Origin: an uncultured Maribacter sp.
Lineage (GTDB): Bacteria; Bacteroidota; Bacteroidia; Flavobacteriales; Flavobacteriaceae
Assembly: GCF_947496775.1 (NCBI RefSeq)
Contig: NZ_CANMDU010000001.1
Span: 248,001-312,000 of the forward strand
DNA length: 64,000 nt
Direction of reading: 5' to 3'
The notes under the pieces were generated by a model that did no database searches, had not been told where the DNA came from, and saw nothing but the letters and a program-made list of their open reading frames with translations. Both the position numbers and the translations under genes were made by a program. The stretch's first letter is position 1. Each line of letters opens with the position of its first letter. Positions 25,126-35,410 of this stretch are shown here, in pieces.

Positions 25126-27661
25126 AAGAATAGCGGTTCTACTTTTTCACGTACTTCTATTATGTTTTATTTGCATAGGAAGTGCGCAGGAAGGAAGTAT
25201 CTCTTCTATTCCTTTAAAAACGCACTTAAAAACCATAGAAAAGACATTTAATATAAAATTTTCTTTTATAGACGATGCCGTAACAGGCATTACTATTATT
25301 CCGGATAGCAAAAATACTCTAGAAACGCATTTAGACTATATCTCACAGCAAACTAAATTAGAGATTAAAAGGCTAAGTGATAGATATTATGCTATTTCTA
25401 AAAAGACCACTTTAAATATTTGCGGGCAGATACTAGATAATTATAAAAGTAAACCTTTAGCAGGAGCAACCATACAAGTTATAAACACAGCAACAGCTAC
25501 TATTGCCGATGAAAATGGAATATTTGAGTTATCCAATATTCCTTTAGGTGCGTTACTTCAAATAAAATTTCTTGGCTATAAACCCCTATTTATACAAGCA
25601 GACGCTCTTACGCAACAACCATCTTGCACCAAAATAGCATTAGCTTTAAAATACCAACAACTAAAAGAAGTTATTGTATATCAATTTCTTACTACTGGAT
25701 TACAAAAAAATACGGATGGTAGTATTACCATAAATGCTAGCGATTTTGGAATACTTCCAGGACAAATAGAGCCCGATATTCTAAAAACCATACAAGCCTT
25801 ACCTGGTATAAAAAGTATAGATGAAACGGTTTCCGATATTAATATTAGAGGAGGCACCAATGACCAAAACCTTATGCTATGGGATGGCATTAAAATGTAC
25901 CAATCTGGACACTTCTTTGGTTTAATATCTGCCTTTAACCCCTATTTAACAGAAAACATCGTTAGTATAAAAAACGGTACAAGTGCGCAATATGGTGATG
26001 GTGTTAGTGGTGTACTCAGTATGCAAACAAAAGACAAGTTAACCGATTCTTTTTTTGGCGGAGCAGGCATCAATTTTATAAGCGGCGATGCCTTTGGACA
26101 AATTCCTGTTACAGATAAAATTGCAGTACAATTTTCCGGAAGACGCTCGGCCACGGATTTTTTTAATTCTCCTACCTACGACCAATTTTTCGATAAAGTT
26201 TTTCAAGACAGTAAAATTGTAGAAACTCCTACAGAACGAGATATAAAACGCGATGCTAATTTTTATTTCTATGATTTTACAGGAAAACTTCTGTACAATA
26301 TTAACGACAATCATAAACTTAGATGGAGTTTTATAAATATAGGTAACACTTTAGATTTTACGGAAACGCAAAGCAATGCGCCATTTTCCGAAAGTAGTTT
26401 AGACCAAACAAACCTCTCTTTTGGTAGCTCTTTAAAAAGTAGTTGGGGCAATTATTTTTCTACAGATTTGAATATATATTACACGCAATATAAGTTGAAA
26501 GCTCAAAATAACGCAATACCTGTAAGCCAAAAACTTGCTCAAGAAAATGAGGTATTAGAAACTGCTATTAAATTAACTACCAAATACCAACCAAATGATA
26601 ATTTTCATTGGTTAAACGGATACAACTTTAATGAAGTAGGTATTACCAATTTTACTTTTGTAACCCAACCGCCATTTACCAGTAATATAAAAGGAGTAAT
26701 ACGCACTCATGCATTATTCTCAGAAGTTGATTACAGCTCTCCTAATGACAAGTTCCATGCGACCCTTGGTGGTAGGTTAAACTTAATAGAAAATATAAAC
26801 ACCTTTTCTGAAACCATTTTAGAACCTAGGATAAACCTCAGCTATGCCGTACATGATTTTGTAAAATTAGAAGCGCAAGGTGAATTTAAAAGTCAAAGTA
26901 CCAATCAGGTTATAGATTTGGAACAGAATTTTCTGGGCATAGAGAAAAGAAGATGGGTATTATCCGATGGTGAGCAACTCCCAATTACCAAAAGTAAACA
27001 AGGCTCTCTGGGAATTAATTACGACCATCATAATTTATATATTGGACTGGAAGGTTTTTATAAAGAAGTTAAAGGAATTAGTACTGCTACGCAGGGTTTT
27101 CAAAACCAAAATCAGTTTCATGGCGAAATTGGACAGTACGCTATTAAAGGAATAGAGTTTTTAATCAATACAAAAAACAAATATTACAGTGCTTGGCTTA
27201 GTTACGCTTACAATAAAAACGACTATACTTTTAAAACCTTATCTCCTAGTAATTTTCCAAACAATTTAGATATAAGACACACCGCCACTCTAGCGGGAAC
27301 CTATAATTACAAAAACCTAAAACTAGGTCTAGGATTTACATATAGAAGTGGTACACCTTATACCAAACCTCAAGAAGGAGATGCGGCAATAAATCAAAAC
27401 TTTTTTCCCGCGCAAATTAACTACCAAGAAGCCAATAGTAGCAGACTACCAGAATATACACGTGCCGATGCCTCTGCAACCTATAATTTTAAGTTAAACC
27501 AAAAACTTAATGCCGTAGTCGGCGCATCTATTTTAAATTTTACAGGTAAAGAGAATATTTTAAATACTTATTATAGAGTAAATACAGATAATGAAATTGA
27601 AACCGTACAACGACTTTCTCTTGGTGTAACCCCTAATTTTAGTTTTAGAATTCTTTTTTAG
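25106..27661 (+). CDS. TonB-dependent outer-membrane receptor with STN signalling domain
   Basis: An 851-residue outer-membrane receptor. A signal peptide comes first, then an N-terminal STN-like domain (about 30-100) for FecR signalling, a carboxypeptidase-D-like domain (about 103-185; GQILDNYKSKPLAGATI), a plug (about 205-310, with INIRGGTNDQNLMLWDGI) and a 22-strand-type barrel ending in NFSFRILF with a terminal aromatic residue. No SusD partner gene follows, which argues against polysaccharide uptake and leaves iron complexes, vitamins or small organics as possible substrates. The start overlaps fecR by 20 bases; an ATG at 25115 would also give a full signal peptide. Confidence 0.9.
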   Translation: MLRMQNKRIAVLLFHVLLLCFICIGSAQEGSISSIPLKTHLKTIEKTFNIKFSFIDDAVTGITIIPDSKNTLETHLDYISQQTKLEIKRLSDRYYAISKKTTLNICGQILDNYKSKPLAGATIQVINTATATIADENGIFELSNIPLGALLQIKFLGYKPLFIQADALTQQPSCTKIALALKYQQLKEVIVYQFLTTGLQKNTDGSITINASDFGILPGQIEPDILKTIQALPGIKSIDETVSDINIRGGTNDQNLMLWDGIKMYQSGHFFGLISAFNPYLTENIVSIKNGTSAQYGDGVSGVLSMQTKDKLTDSFFGGAGINFISGDAFGQIPVTDKIAVQFSGRRSATDFFNSPTYDQFFDKVFQDSKIVETPTERDIKRDANFYFYDFTGKLLYNINDNHKLRWSFINIGNTLDFTETQSNAPFSESSLDQTNLSFGSSLKSSWGNYFSTDLNIYYTQYKLKAQNNAIPVSQKLAQENEVLETAIKLTTKYQPNDNFHWLNGYNFNEVGITNFTFVTQPPFTSNIKGVIRTHALFSEVDYSSPNDKFHATLGGRLNLIENINTFSETILEPRINLSYAVHDFVKLEAQGEFKSQSTNQVIDLEQNFLGIEKRRWVLSDGEQLPITKSKQGSLGINYDHHNLYIGLEGFYKEVKGISTATQGFQNQNQFHGEIGQYAIKGIEFLINTKNKYYSAWLSYAYNKNDYTFKTLSPSNFPNNLDIRHTATLAGTYNYKNLKLGLGFTYRSGTPYTKPQEGDAAINQNFFPAQINYQEANSSRLPEYTRADASATYNFKLNQKLNAVVGASILNFTGKENILNTYYRVNTDNEIETVQRLSLGVTPNFSFRILF

Positions 27662-27728
27662 TTTTGTTTTAAGAAATAGATACCAATATTTATTTTAGAT
27701 TTATAAAAATTACTTTCATTCTTAAAAA

Positions 27729-28313
27729 ATGCCTTACGAATTATTAAAGAATAACATAAAAAAAAATATATCCGTTTCAGATGCGGAACTAAATTCTATT
27801 TGCTCCCCTTTTAGGGCTTCCGATGTAAAAAAAGGAGATTTTTTACTTACCCAAGGTAGCGCCTGCACATTTGAGGGTTTTGTCACGGAAGGCTGTTTTA
27901 AAATTTTTACATTAGATAAAAAAGGAAATGAAAACATCTTGTATTTTGCCGTAAAAGATTGGTGGTTAATTGACACTGACAGTTTTATGAACCGCACTCC
28001 CTCCGACCTAAATATGCAAGCATTAGAAGACTCTACCGTTTTAATGATAGATAAATCTAGTAAGGAAAAGTTATATCATGAATTTTCGATCGTAGAAAAA
28101 CTTTTTCGTATTATGAGTCAAAAAGCAATAACCGCTTGGCAAAGAAGATTAATACGTAATCATTCTTTAACTGCAAAAGAAAGGTACCTCCATTTTGTAT
28201 CTACCTACCCCAATATCACCTCTAAATTAACAGATAGGCAAATAGCTTCTTATCTTGGAATAACCCATGAATTTTTAAGTAAAATTAAGAGAAAAGCAAT
28301 CGCTAAAGAATAG
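27729..28313 (+). CDS. Crp/Fnr family transcriptional regulator
   Basis: A 194-residue protein with an N-terminal cyclic-nucleotide-binding-type beta roll (about 30-125; DFLLTQGSACTFEGFVTEGCFKIF-like pattern) and a C-terminal HTH (about 150-190; LTDRQIASYLGITHEFLSKIKR). The cAMP ligand residues are not conserved, and no Fnr-type cysteine cluster is seen. This Bacteroidota subgroup is common and its effector is usually unknown. It lies 67 bp after the TonB receptor gene and may be independent. Confidence 0.85.
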   Translation: MPYELLKNNIKKNISVSDAELNSICSPFRASDVKKGDFLLTQGSACTFEGFVTEGCFKIFTLDKKGNENILYFAVKDWWLIDTDSFMNRTPSDLNMQALEDSTVLMIDKSSKEKLYHEFSIVEKLFRIMSQKAITAWQRRLIRNHSLTAKERYLHFVSTYPNITSKLTDRQIASYLGITHEFLSKIKRKAIAKE

Positions 28314-28412
28314 TACTTTTACATACTAGCAACGTTAGTTCCTAACGGATAATTAAACTAACCTTTTTTGCCCAGCGACCATCCATTATAACTAAATTTC
28401 TTCTTTTTACCT

Positions 28413-28517
28413 ATGAAAAAAGTAGGATTAATTACACAAATCTTGTGTAAAAAAGGCAATATAAAGATCATATTAAAGTTATTAAACTCCAACTTAACCT
28501 GTAAAACCTACATATAA
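28413..28517 (+). CDS. Possible 34-aa upstream ORF coupled to the transglutaminase gene
   Basis: An ATG at 28413 opens a 34-codon frame (basic, moderately hydrophobic, beginning MKKVGLITQIL) whose stop overlaps the next gene's ATG as TAATG. The coupling and placement in the leader suggest a leader peptide, but the composition is not distinctive and no stable codon signal can be judged at this length. It could be chance. Confidence 0.22.
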   Translation: MKKVGLITQILCKKGNIKIILKLLNSNLTCKTYI

Positions 28518-30457
28518 TGAAACATCTATATTCTATTAGTTGTTTATTTTTCTTGTTTTATACTTCCATTTATTCTCAAAAAAATGTTAGCCCATTACCC
28601 CAGGATATAGAAAAAGCGGACTCTTTTAAAGAAATCTACCCAGAAGACAATGTCGTTATTGTAAATAGTACCGAAAAAATAACATTTGATTATAACGAAA
28701 AAACGCAATTAGTTACCGTAGAGAAAGACCTCAATGAAGAACTAATGAATATTAATGAAAGGTCCGATATTCAAAAATATGTTTTTTATGATAATACTTC
28801 CTCTGTAACGGTATTTAATACCAGGTATAGAAACTCTAAAGTGGTTCATTTTCCAAAGAAAGATGAATTTTATACTAGCGGCGATATTTTTTATAACGAT
28901 GCTCGTGTAAAATACATGGCTATAGATTTTCCTGTAAAAGGATTTAAATATTTATTTCATTTAAAGAAAGAATATACCGATTCTAAATATTTTACTCAAG
29001 TATCTTTAATAGACGAGTATCCTACCATAAACAAATCGGTTTCTTTTATGGTTCCAGATTGGCTTCATGTAGATTTATTAGAGTTTAATTTTGATGGCTT
29101 TGAAATTGAAAAGGAAGAAAAATATAATGACAAGCTAAAAGCTACAGAACATATTTTTACTATAAAAAACATTCCTTCTTTAACCGATGAAAGTAATACA
29201 CCGGGACCTTCCAAAATAAATCCTCATATTCTTGTTGTGGCCAAGTCTATGCAAAAAGATGGGCAAACTATTACCTTGTTTTCTGAAACCAAACAATTAT
29301 ATAGCTGGTACAAATCTTTGGTAGATAGTATGGATGAAGATACAACTATCTTAAAATCTAAAGTAAACCAGCTTACAAAAAATGCCACTACAGAAGAAGA
29401 AAAAATAAAAAACATTTACTATTGGGTACAAGATAACATACGATATATAGCTTTTGAAGATGGCATTGCTGGTTTTAAGCCAGACGAGTCTCAAAACGTA
29501 TTTAAAAAACGATATGGCGATTGTAAGGGAATGGCAAACCTAACCAAACAAATGCTTAAAATTGCTGGCTTCGATGCACGCCTTACGTGGATTGGTACCA
29601 AAAGAATTGGTTACGATTATTCTATCCCAAGCTTAGCTGTAGATAACCATATGATATGTACTCTCTTACATAACGGAAAACGCTATTTTCTAGATAGTAC
29701 AGAAAAATATAACTCTTTTGGCTCCTATGCAGAAAGAATCCAAGGAAGACCCGTATTAATTGAAAATGGCGAGGAATATATATTAGATACTGTGCCTGTA
29801 GAAAATGTTGCTCAAAACAAAAAATCTACCGTTATGGAACTTCATATTGCAGATGAAGCCCTAGAAGGTACTGTAAAACAAGTTTTTGCTGGAGAAAGTA
29901 GAGCAAGTTTATTAAATGGCTACAATGCACTTAAAGACCATAAAAAGGAAGAAGTTCTAAAATACTACTTAACTAACGGAGATAAAAATTGCGGCATAAA
30001 CTCTATAGAAACCTCCAATTTAGAAGACAGAGATAATACTATTAATATAAATTATAACATCTCTTTAAAAAACAAAGTATCTACCTATGAAGATGATATT
30101 TATATAGATTTAGAATATGGTAAACATTACAAAAACATAGACCTTAGTAAAAGAAATCACGATCTAGAATTTCCTTATAAAGCTAACGTAGAATTTACTA
30201 CTATTCTACATCTTCCAAAAGGGTATTATGTAAAAAATATGCCCAAGGGAATAAACCATAAGACAGAAGATTTTAATGTAGCTATATCCTTTACAGAAAA
30301 AGCAAATACTATAATCTATACTAAGAAGTTCATATTCAAAAATGCTGCTATAACCAAAGCATCTTTTACGGAATGGAATACTGTTTCTTCTGCCCTAAAA
30401 AAAATCTATAAAGAACAAATAGTTGTAACCAAAAACCAAAAATTAACCTCCCGATGA
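28517..30457 (+). CDS. DUF3857 / transglutaminase-like secreted protein with intact triad
   Basis: A 646-residue protein with a signal peptide (cleavage near IYSQK, about 20). The N-terminal DUF3857 beta domain (about 45-235) is followed by a transglutaminase-like core with C336 (RYGDCKGMA), H378 (VDNHMI) and D393 (FLDSTEKY), the usual Cys-His-Asp order. The C-terminal DUF2569-like or beta region runs to the end. The family is exported; it may cross-link or cleave cell-envelope proteins, though activity is unproven. The next gene overlaps by 4 bp (ATGA) and encodes a paralogue without the triad. Confidence 0.8.
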   Translation: MKHLYSISCLFFLFYTSIYSQKNVSPLPQDIEKADSFKEIYPEDNVVIVNSTEKITFDYNEKTQLVTVEKDLNEELMNINERSDIQKYVFYDNTSSVTVFNTRYRNSKVVHFPKKDEFYTSGDIFYNDARVKYMAIDFPVKGFKYLFHLKKEYTDSKYFTQVSLIDEYPTINKSVSFMVPDWLHVDLLEFNFDGFEIEKEEKYNDKLKATEHIFTIKNIPSLTDESNTPGPSKINPHILVVAKSMQKDGQTITLFSETKQLYSWYKSLVDSMDEDTTILKSKVNQLTKNATTEEEKIKNIYYWVQDNIRYIAFEDGIAGFKPDESQNVFKKRYGDCKGMANLTKQMLKIAGFDARLTWIGTKRIGYDYSIPSLAVDNHMICTLLHNGKRYFLDSTEKYNSFGSYAERIQGRPVLIENGEEYILDTVPVENVAQNKKSTVMELHIADEALEGTVKQVFAGESRASLLNGYNALKDHKKEEVLKYYLTNGDKNCGINSIETSNLEDRDNTININYNISLKNKVSTYEDDIYIDLEYGKHYKNIDLSKRNHDLEFPYKANVEFTTILHLPKGYYVKNMPKGINHKTEDFNVAISFTEKANTIIYTKKFIFKNAAITKASFTEWNTVSSALKKIYKEQIVVTKNQKLTSR

Positions 30458-32637
30458 TTAAAAAACACCTATTCTTATTACCTATAGTTTTATTTTCAGC
30501 AATTAGCGTTTTTGCACAAAGTAAAAAAGAGCTCGAAATAAAAGCCTCCATTTGGGGAGAAAACGATACACAAAAAGGAAATATAGATATCCCTGAAAAA
30601 TGGCAAAACGAATCTGCCGTAGTTCTGTATAAGGAATATTTTTATGACTTTCATAAATTTTCAACCGCTGTTACATACAAACATTCCTATAGAAAACGTG
30701 TTAAATTATTAGATAAAGCTTCTATAGAGGATTATTCTGAATTTACCTTTACTAAAAAGTTCGCGGTAAATAAAGGGTGGATAAAAAGAGGAAAAAACTA
30801 TGTCGGCATAAAAATAATTAAGCCAGATGGTACAGAAAGAGAAATAGAAGTAGATAAAGAAGCTGTAAAAACAGACGATGAATATAAAATTGCTATTTCT
30901 GGTTTAGAAAAAGGAGATATTTTAGATTACTACATCTACAGTATAGAGCCCTTTAAACAAGGCCACGGTTATACTTTTGACCCAGTAACCAAAATTATTA
31001 GCGATGACTATCCTATAAAAAAAATGGCCTTGCATTTACATACGGAAAATGATTTCTATGTAAAGTTTAATAGTTACAATGGTGCTCCTAAATTACAAGA
31101 AATAGCCACCGATAAAAAAAGTGAAAAACAATATTATCTAGAAGCTGAAGATATTGACAAAAATGACTTTCCTTATTGGTACTACCCTTTACAAGAATTA
31201 CCTCATTATAAGTTTCAGGTAACTTTTGCTAGAAAAGGACATCACAAAAATGATATTTTCGAATTTATATCTCCAGAACAAGGCGTAGTAAAGACCAATA
31301 ATACTAAAGAAGATGTTATTGACTTATACAAAGAAAAGTTCAGACTTGGAATGCCTTTTTCTTATAAAGGACTAATAAAACTTCTTAATGAAAAAGAATT
31401 ATCTAAAGAAGGGAAGGTTAGAGAAGCCTATTACCGCATAAGACATTATTACTTAACACAATACATAGAAAAATCCGTATATTCTAGTGCTAAAATTATA
31501 CCTGGTATTTTTTATACATATCCTGCGGATCTTGTTTATAAATTATCTAACGATAATAACTATAGGCTAGGAGAGTTCCTTTATCAAGCTAAAATCCCTT
31601 ATAGTATTGTTACTGCAACACCAAGAAGTTATGGCTCTATGAAAAATAATCTTTTTAAAAGTGACATAACCACTTTCTTAGCTGTGGAAGTTGAAGGCAA
31701 AACAATTTATTTACCGCCTTTAAACTTTCATTCAAATATTGATGAAATTAGTTATGGATTAGAAAATAGTGAAGGGTATAATATGCATGTCGATATGAGA
31801 CATAATAAAATAAAAAGTATACATAATCATCAGATACCTTCTTCTACTTATAAAGATAACGGAACTAAAGAACATAGCACTTTATCTTTTAATGAAGATA
31901 TGGATGCTCTTATAGTTACCAAAACTACAAACCACTTTGGACATAGTAAAACCAAAACTCAGGATGATATTTTAATGTATTATGACTATATCTATGAGGA
32001 CTACGAAAGATTTGGCACACGGACCTATGTTGAAAAAAACGTAAAAAAAGAGAAAGACAAAAAACGTATTAATGCAGAAGCGGCGGCCTTAGTAAAAAAA
32101 ATAAAGAAAAACCAAGCTAAATATATAGAGGAACAAACCGAAGATCAATATGATTTTTCTGTAGAAGACCATGAATTTACCATAGCAAATACAGGTAGGT
32201 ATGGTGTTAAACAGCCATTAGTTTTAGAAGAAAAATTTAATATTACAGAGCATTTAATAAAAAAGGCAGGTCCTAATTATTTAATAGAAATAGGCAAACT
32301 TATTGGCGGACAAGTAACTCTTACCGAGGAAGAAAAAAATAGAACCAATAATATTTACATGAACTTTCCTAGGTCTTTTGTAAATGAAATAGAATTTACC
32401 ATACCTAGTGGATATGTAGTTGGCGCACTAGATAAATTAAATATCAGTGTAGAAAATGAAACTGGTGGTTTCATTAGCACAGCAACTGTAGAAGATAGTA
32501 TTTTAAAAATAAGAACCGAAAAATACTACGCCAACTATTATGAGCCCAATACCAACTGGTCTAAAATGGTACAGTTTTTAGAAGCCGCTTACCAATATAC
32601 CCAAGAGAAAATAATCTTAAAAAAAGCAGCATTATAA
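30454..32637 (+). CDS. DUF3857 secreted protein, triad-less paralogue
   Basis: A 727-residue protein with a signal peptide (ends about ISVFAQ, residue 22) and a DUF3857 N-terminal domain similar to the preceding gene. The region matching the transglutaminase core (about 320-430; EAYYRIRHYYLTQYIE... then YPADLVYKLSNDNN and the FLAVEVEGKTIYLPP strand) has no cysteine in place of C336 of the partner, so it is probably non-catalytic. Translation is coupled to the upstream gene. A partner or regulatory subunit role is inference. Confidence 0.72.
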   Translation: MIKKHLFLLPIVLFSAISVFAQSKKELEIKASIWGENDTQKGNIDIPEKWQNESAVVLYKEYFYDFHKFSTAVTYKHSYRKRVKLLDKASIEDYSEFTFTKKFAVNKGWIKRGKNYVGIKIIKPDGTEREIEVDKEAVKTDDEYKIAISGLEKGDILDYYIYSIEPFKQGHGYTFDPVTKIISDDYPIKKMALHLHTENDFYVKFNSYNGAPKLQEIATDKKSEKQYYLEAEDIDKNDFPYWYYPLQELPHYKFQVTFARKGHHKNDIFEFISPEQGVVKTNNTKEDVIDLYKEKFRLGMPFSYKGLIKLLNEKELSKEGKVREAYYRIRHYYLTQYIEKSVYSSAKIIPGIFYTYPADLVYKLSNDNNYRLGEFLYQAKIPYSIVTATPRSYGSMKNNLFKSDITTFLAVEVEGKTIYLPPLNFHSNIDEISYGLENSEGYNMHVDMRHNKIKSIHNHQIPSSTYKDNGTKEHSTLSFNEDMDALIVTKTTNHFGHSKTKTQDDILMYYDYIYEDYERFGTRTYVEKNVKKEKDKKRINAEAAALVKKIKKNQAKYIEEQTEDQYDFSVEDHEFTIANTGRYGVKQPLVLEEKFNITEHLIKKAGPNYLIEIGKLIGGQVTLTEEEKNRTNNIYMNFPRSFVNEIEFTIPSGYVVGALDKLNISVENETGGFISTATVEDSILKIRTEKYYANYYEPNTNWSKMVQFLEAAYQYTQEKIILKKAAL

Positions 32638-32642
32638 AAAAC

Positions 32643-32679
32643 AAAAAGGTCTAAAACATATTATGTTTTAGACCTTTTT
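32643..32679. terminator. Bidirectional terminator after the DUF3857 pair
   Basis: A 16-bp perfect stem (AAAAAGGTCTAAAACA paired with TGTTTTAGACCTTTTT) has a 5-base loop and ends in T-runs. It lies 6 bases past the stop codon. The rest of the space up to 32907 shows nothing. Confidence 0.88.
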
Positions 32680-32907
32680 TCTTTTCCAATTTTAATAGCC
32701 TCATCTTACAATTCCTAAAATTTAATTACGTAAGCGGCTAATCATGGATTAAAACCTAGTAAGGTTATGCGGTCATAAATCATTTTTATTTATACCAAAT
32801 TTGCTATTACCAGAATATCCCTGTACATAAGCATCAGTCTCATATAATTTTATAGAAAGACTACATATATAATGGCTTTTAATAAACTTTTTAGTTACTT
32901 CTTATTT

Positions 32908-34395
32908 TTAGTTAAATACATGTTGTTCATAGTCTATCCACCATTTTGCAATATCTACTTTTGGTTTTCTACAAATGTAAAGTGGTATTCCATTTTCCTC
33001 CCCTATTGCATATTTATGAGTTATAATTTTCACTAGTTCAACTTCATCGAATACATATTCAACTGATTGTTTTTCATTCCCTAAACTTATCCAAACCTCC
33101 GCATCTTTATTACGGTAACCCCAAGTCCAAAAACTTCCATGTCTGCTTATCGGGTTTGGAAGACCGTATTTATTTCCTAATATTTTAAGTGCGCCGGCCT
33201 CTCCGTAATTCTCAACCCATAAAACACAATTGTTTTTTTCTTTAGCCGGCAACGCTTGGTATACACTATCTACCAATTTTACCTGCTCTTCCCAACCAAA
33301 CATATCTGCATAATCTCCTGTTAATTCTACACGCCCATTTTGCTCTTTTTTTTGACTATATTTCACATACTTATTGATCGGCAAAACTGGAGTAAGTTCT
33401 GGAATAAAGTAAACCGAAGGAATCAAAATAACTGCAGCTATAATATAAACCCAATTTGGTTTTTTTTGTAATAAAGTTTCAACTTTTACCGCTCCAGCTG
33501 CAAAAAGAATCGGATAAATAGCAAACACATAATACGCTTTAGAATTAAGCAACCACATAGTAACAAAAATCACTAATGATGCTATTCCTATTGACCTATA
33601 TTTTTTCAAATTTCTGCCAAATATCAAAGCAAATAACCCAAAAAGACTAATCGTTAATGTAAACGGAAAATTCAATTGCTCTAGACCAAATTCCATAGGC
33701 TTTATAGTATCCAATTGATTTTCATTTAGCGCATGTAAATGTTGAAAAAGGGGAAAATTATTTTGAATCTGCCAAATAATATTGGGCGAGAAAATAAGCA
33801 ATGAAATCAATACCGATATATACAACCATTTATTTTTAAATAAGCTACCTTTTTGATAAAAAAACAACCCAACAAATAGTCCAAAAGCCCAAACTACTAT
33901 GGTGTATTTATTCATTAATCCTACCCCAAAAGTTATTCCTAAAAGAATTAAAAAAAAATTGTTTTGTACGTTTATAAACCTAATAATAAAATAAAACCCT
34001 AAAGTCCAGAATAATTGGTCGAATGCAACAGGTTGAAATAAAGTATGATTACGATAAAAAGGCAGAAATGCCAAAACGCTTATTCCGGCTACTAAAATAG
34101 CTTTTGATTTTCCCCCAAGTTCCTTAACCATTAAACAACACAAAACTAAAATTGCAATACCCGCAAGTGTTGGAAAAAGACGTACTCCTATAAGGGAATA
34201 CCCAAAAAGCCAATACGATATTTTCCCTATTACGGCAATAAGAGGTGGAAACTCCATAAATCCCCAATCCAAATGCTCACTAACGGATAAGTGTAGTAAT
34301 TCATCCCTATGGAAGCCATAATTTCTATTTCCAAGCAACTGAATTATAAATTTAACAATAGATAAAAATAGAATTATTGGTACATATTTTTTCAT
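32908..34395 (-). CDS. GT39-type (ArnT/PMT-like) glycosyltransferase
   Basis: A 495-residue polytopic inner-membrane protein with about ten helices and a soluble C-terminal domain (about 365-495). The first periplasmic loop carries the GT-C signature HRDELLHL with the catalytic acidic residues, followed by a WGFMEFPPL block. Enzymes of this group transfer a sugar from a polyprenyl phosphate donor to a lipid or protein. The acceptor is unknown and no glycan gene cluster surrounds it. Confidence 0.82.
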   Translation of the reverse strand: MKKYVPIILFLSIVKFIIQLLGNRNYGFHRDELLHLSVSEHLDWGFMEFPPLIAVIGKISYWLFGYSLIGVRLFPTLAGIAILVLCCLMVKELGGKSKAILVAGISVLAFLPFYRNHTLFQPVAFDQLFWTLGFYFIIRFINVQNNFFLILLGITFGVGLMNKYTIVVWAFGLFVGLFFYQKGSLFKNKWLYISVLISLLIFSPNIIWQIQNNFPLFQHLHALNENQLDTIKPMEFGLEQLNFPFTLTISLFGLFALIFGRNLKKYRSIGIASLVIFVTMWLLNSKAYYVFAIYPILFAAGAVKVETLLQKKPNWVYIIAAVILIPSVYFIPELTPVLPINKYVKYSQKKEQNGRVELTGDYADMFGWEEQVKLVDSVYQALPAKEKNNCVLWVENYGEAGALKILGNKYGLPNPISRHGSFWTWGYRNKDAEVWISLGNEKQSVEYVFDEVELVKIITHKYAIGEENGIPLYICRKPKVDIAKWWIDYEQHVFN

Positions 34396-34521
34396 TGATG
34401 AATTAGATTGATGATGTCAAATGCACTACAATTTAAACATATATAACCATAGATAAAAAGTACAATCATAAATAAAATAAAACACGAAAAATTTAAACCT
34501 TTTTTCTTTTCCCTTCTAGGC

Positions 34522-35319
34522 CTACGGCGTCATTTTATAAAACCCAAAGTTTAGCATGCGCAATAGAATACCATACAGTTTCGGGAATTGTCTTTTAAAC
34601 TCATCCGGCGTCTCAACAAAATTCTCTACCGAAACAGCAAAAAATTCGTGAATATTGGTTTTTCCGTATTGTCTAAAATAACCTGTACTATCTACCTTAG
34701 CGATAAAGGTAACATCATGAAAGAGTTTGTGAATACGTCGCATTCCGAACATAAAAATATAGGACCTAATATTTAACTTATTCGCTATGTTAAAACTAAT
34801 AGCATGCGAAAACTCATGCACCGCCAAATTAATATTATCATTAGGAATCTTAAATCCGTGTAATAAATATTCTTCGGAAAAAATTAGCGTTTTTAAATTA
34901 GGATTATATTCGCCGTAATGGTCCTTTTTAGTAAATTTAGAATAATATGCTTTAGGGTATACCATTATTTTCTCTACGGAGAGAATAAGAAAATCTGCCA
35001 TTCCTAAAGTGAGCATAACTGCTGTAGCACTTAATAAAAGAGTAATTTTTTCTTTCTCTATTACATCTTCATGAAAAAGCATCTTTTTGCGGTTTCTAAA
35101 ACGCACCACGCGTTTTCTAAAACGCTCTTTTTCTCTCCTGCTTAAATGATTGTAAAAAGGGAGGTTATTTTGTATAGCACGCTCCTCTTGCGCCGTTAAA
35201 GGAGGTATTCTTTTAAACGGATTCAGAAAAAATAAATCTAATGTATAATAAATAATATATAACAGATACCCTAAAATAAAAGCTACCGCTCCAAATCCAA
35301 AAATATCTATTCCATCCAT
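34522..35319 (-). CDS. MtfA-like zinc metallopeptidase (M90)
   Basis: A 265-residue protein with an N-terminal membrane segment (about 10-30) and a second hydrophobic stretch (about 90-110). The zinc site HEFSHA (about 165-170) and the downstream glutamate in HEFFAVSVENFVE (about 223-235) match the MtfA/Mlc-titration-factor family, which has aminopeptidase-type activity. In E. coli, MtfA sequesters Mlc, but no Mlc homologue is nearby. The membrane segments are unusual against the soluble E. coli protein. Confidence 0.8.
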   Translation of the reverse strand: MDGIDIFGFGAVAFILGYLLYIIYYTLDLFFLNPFKRIPPLTAQEERAIQNNLPFYNHLSRREKERFRKRVVRFRNRKKMLFHEDVIEKEKITLLLSATAVMLTLGMADFLILSVEKIMVYPKAYYSKFTKKDHYGEYNPNLKTLIFSEEYLLHGFKIPNDNINLAVHEFSHAISFNIANKLNIRSYIFMFGMRRIHKLFHDVTFIAKVDSTGYFRQYGKTNIHEFFAVSVENFVETPDEFKRQFPKLYGILLRMLNFGFYKMTP

Positions 35320-35410
35320 GTATTCCCTTTTTGCAGCTATTCGTATAATATAAAACTCTGTTATTCTCGATATACCTCTTCTATTGTAGAAGTATTAAAA
35401 CCAACGAGTT

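Noticed and set aside
25106-27661. The TonB receptor as a SusC-type polysaccharide receptor
   Set aside because: No SusD gene follows, no glycan enzymes are near, and an STN signalling domain with FecR is present.
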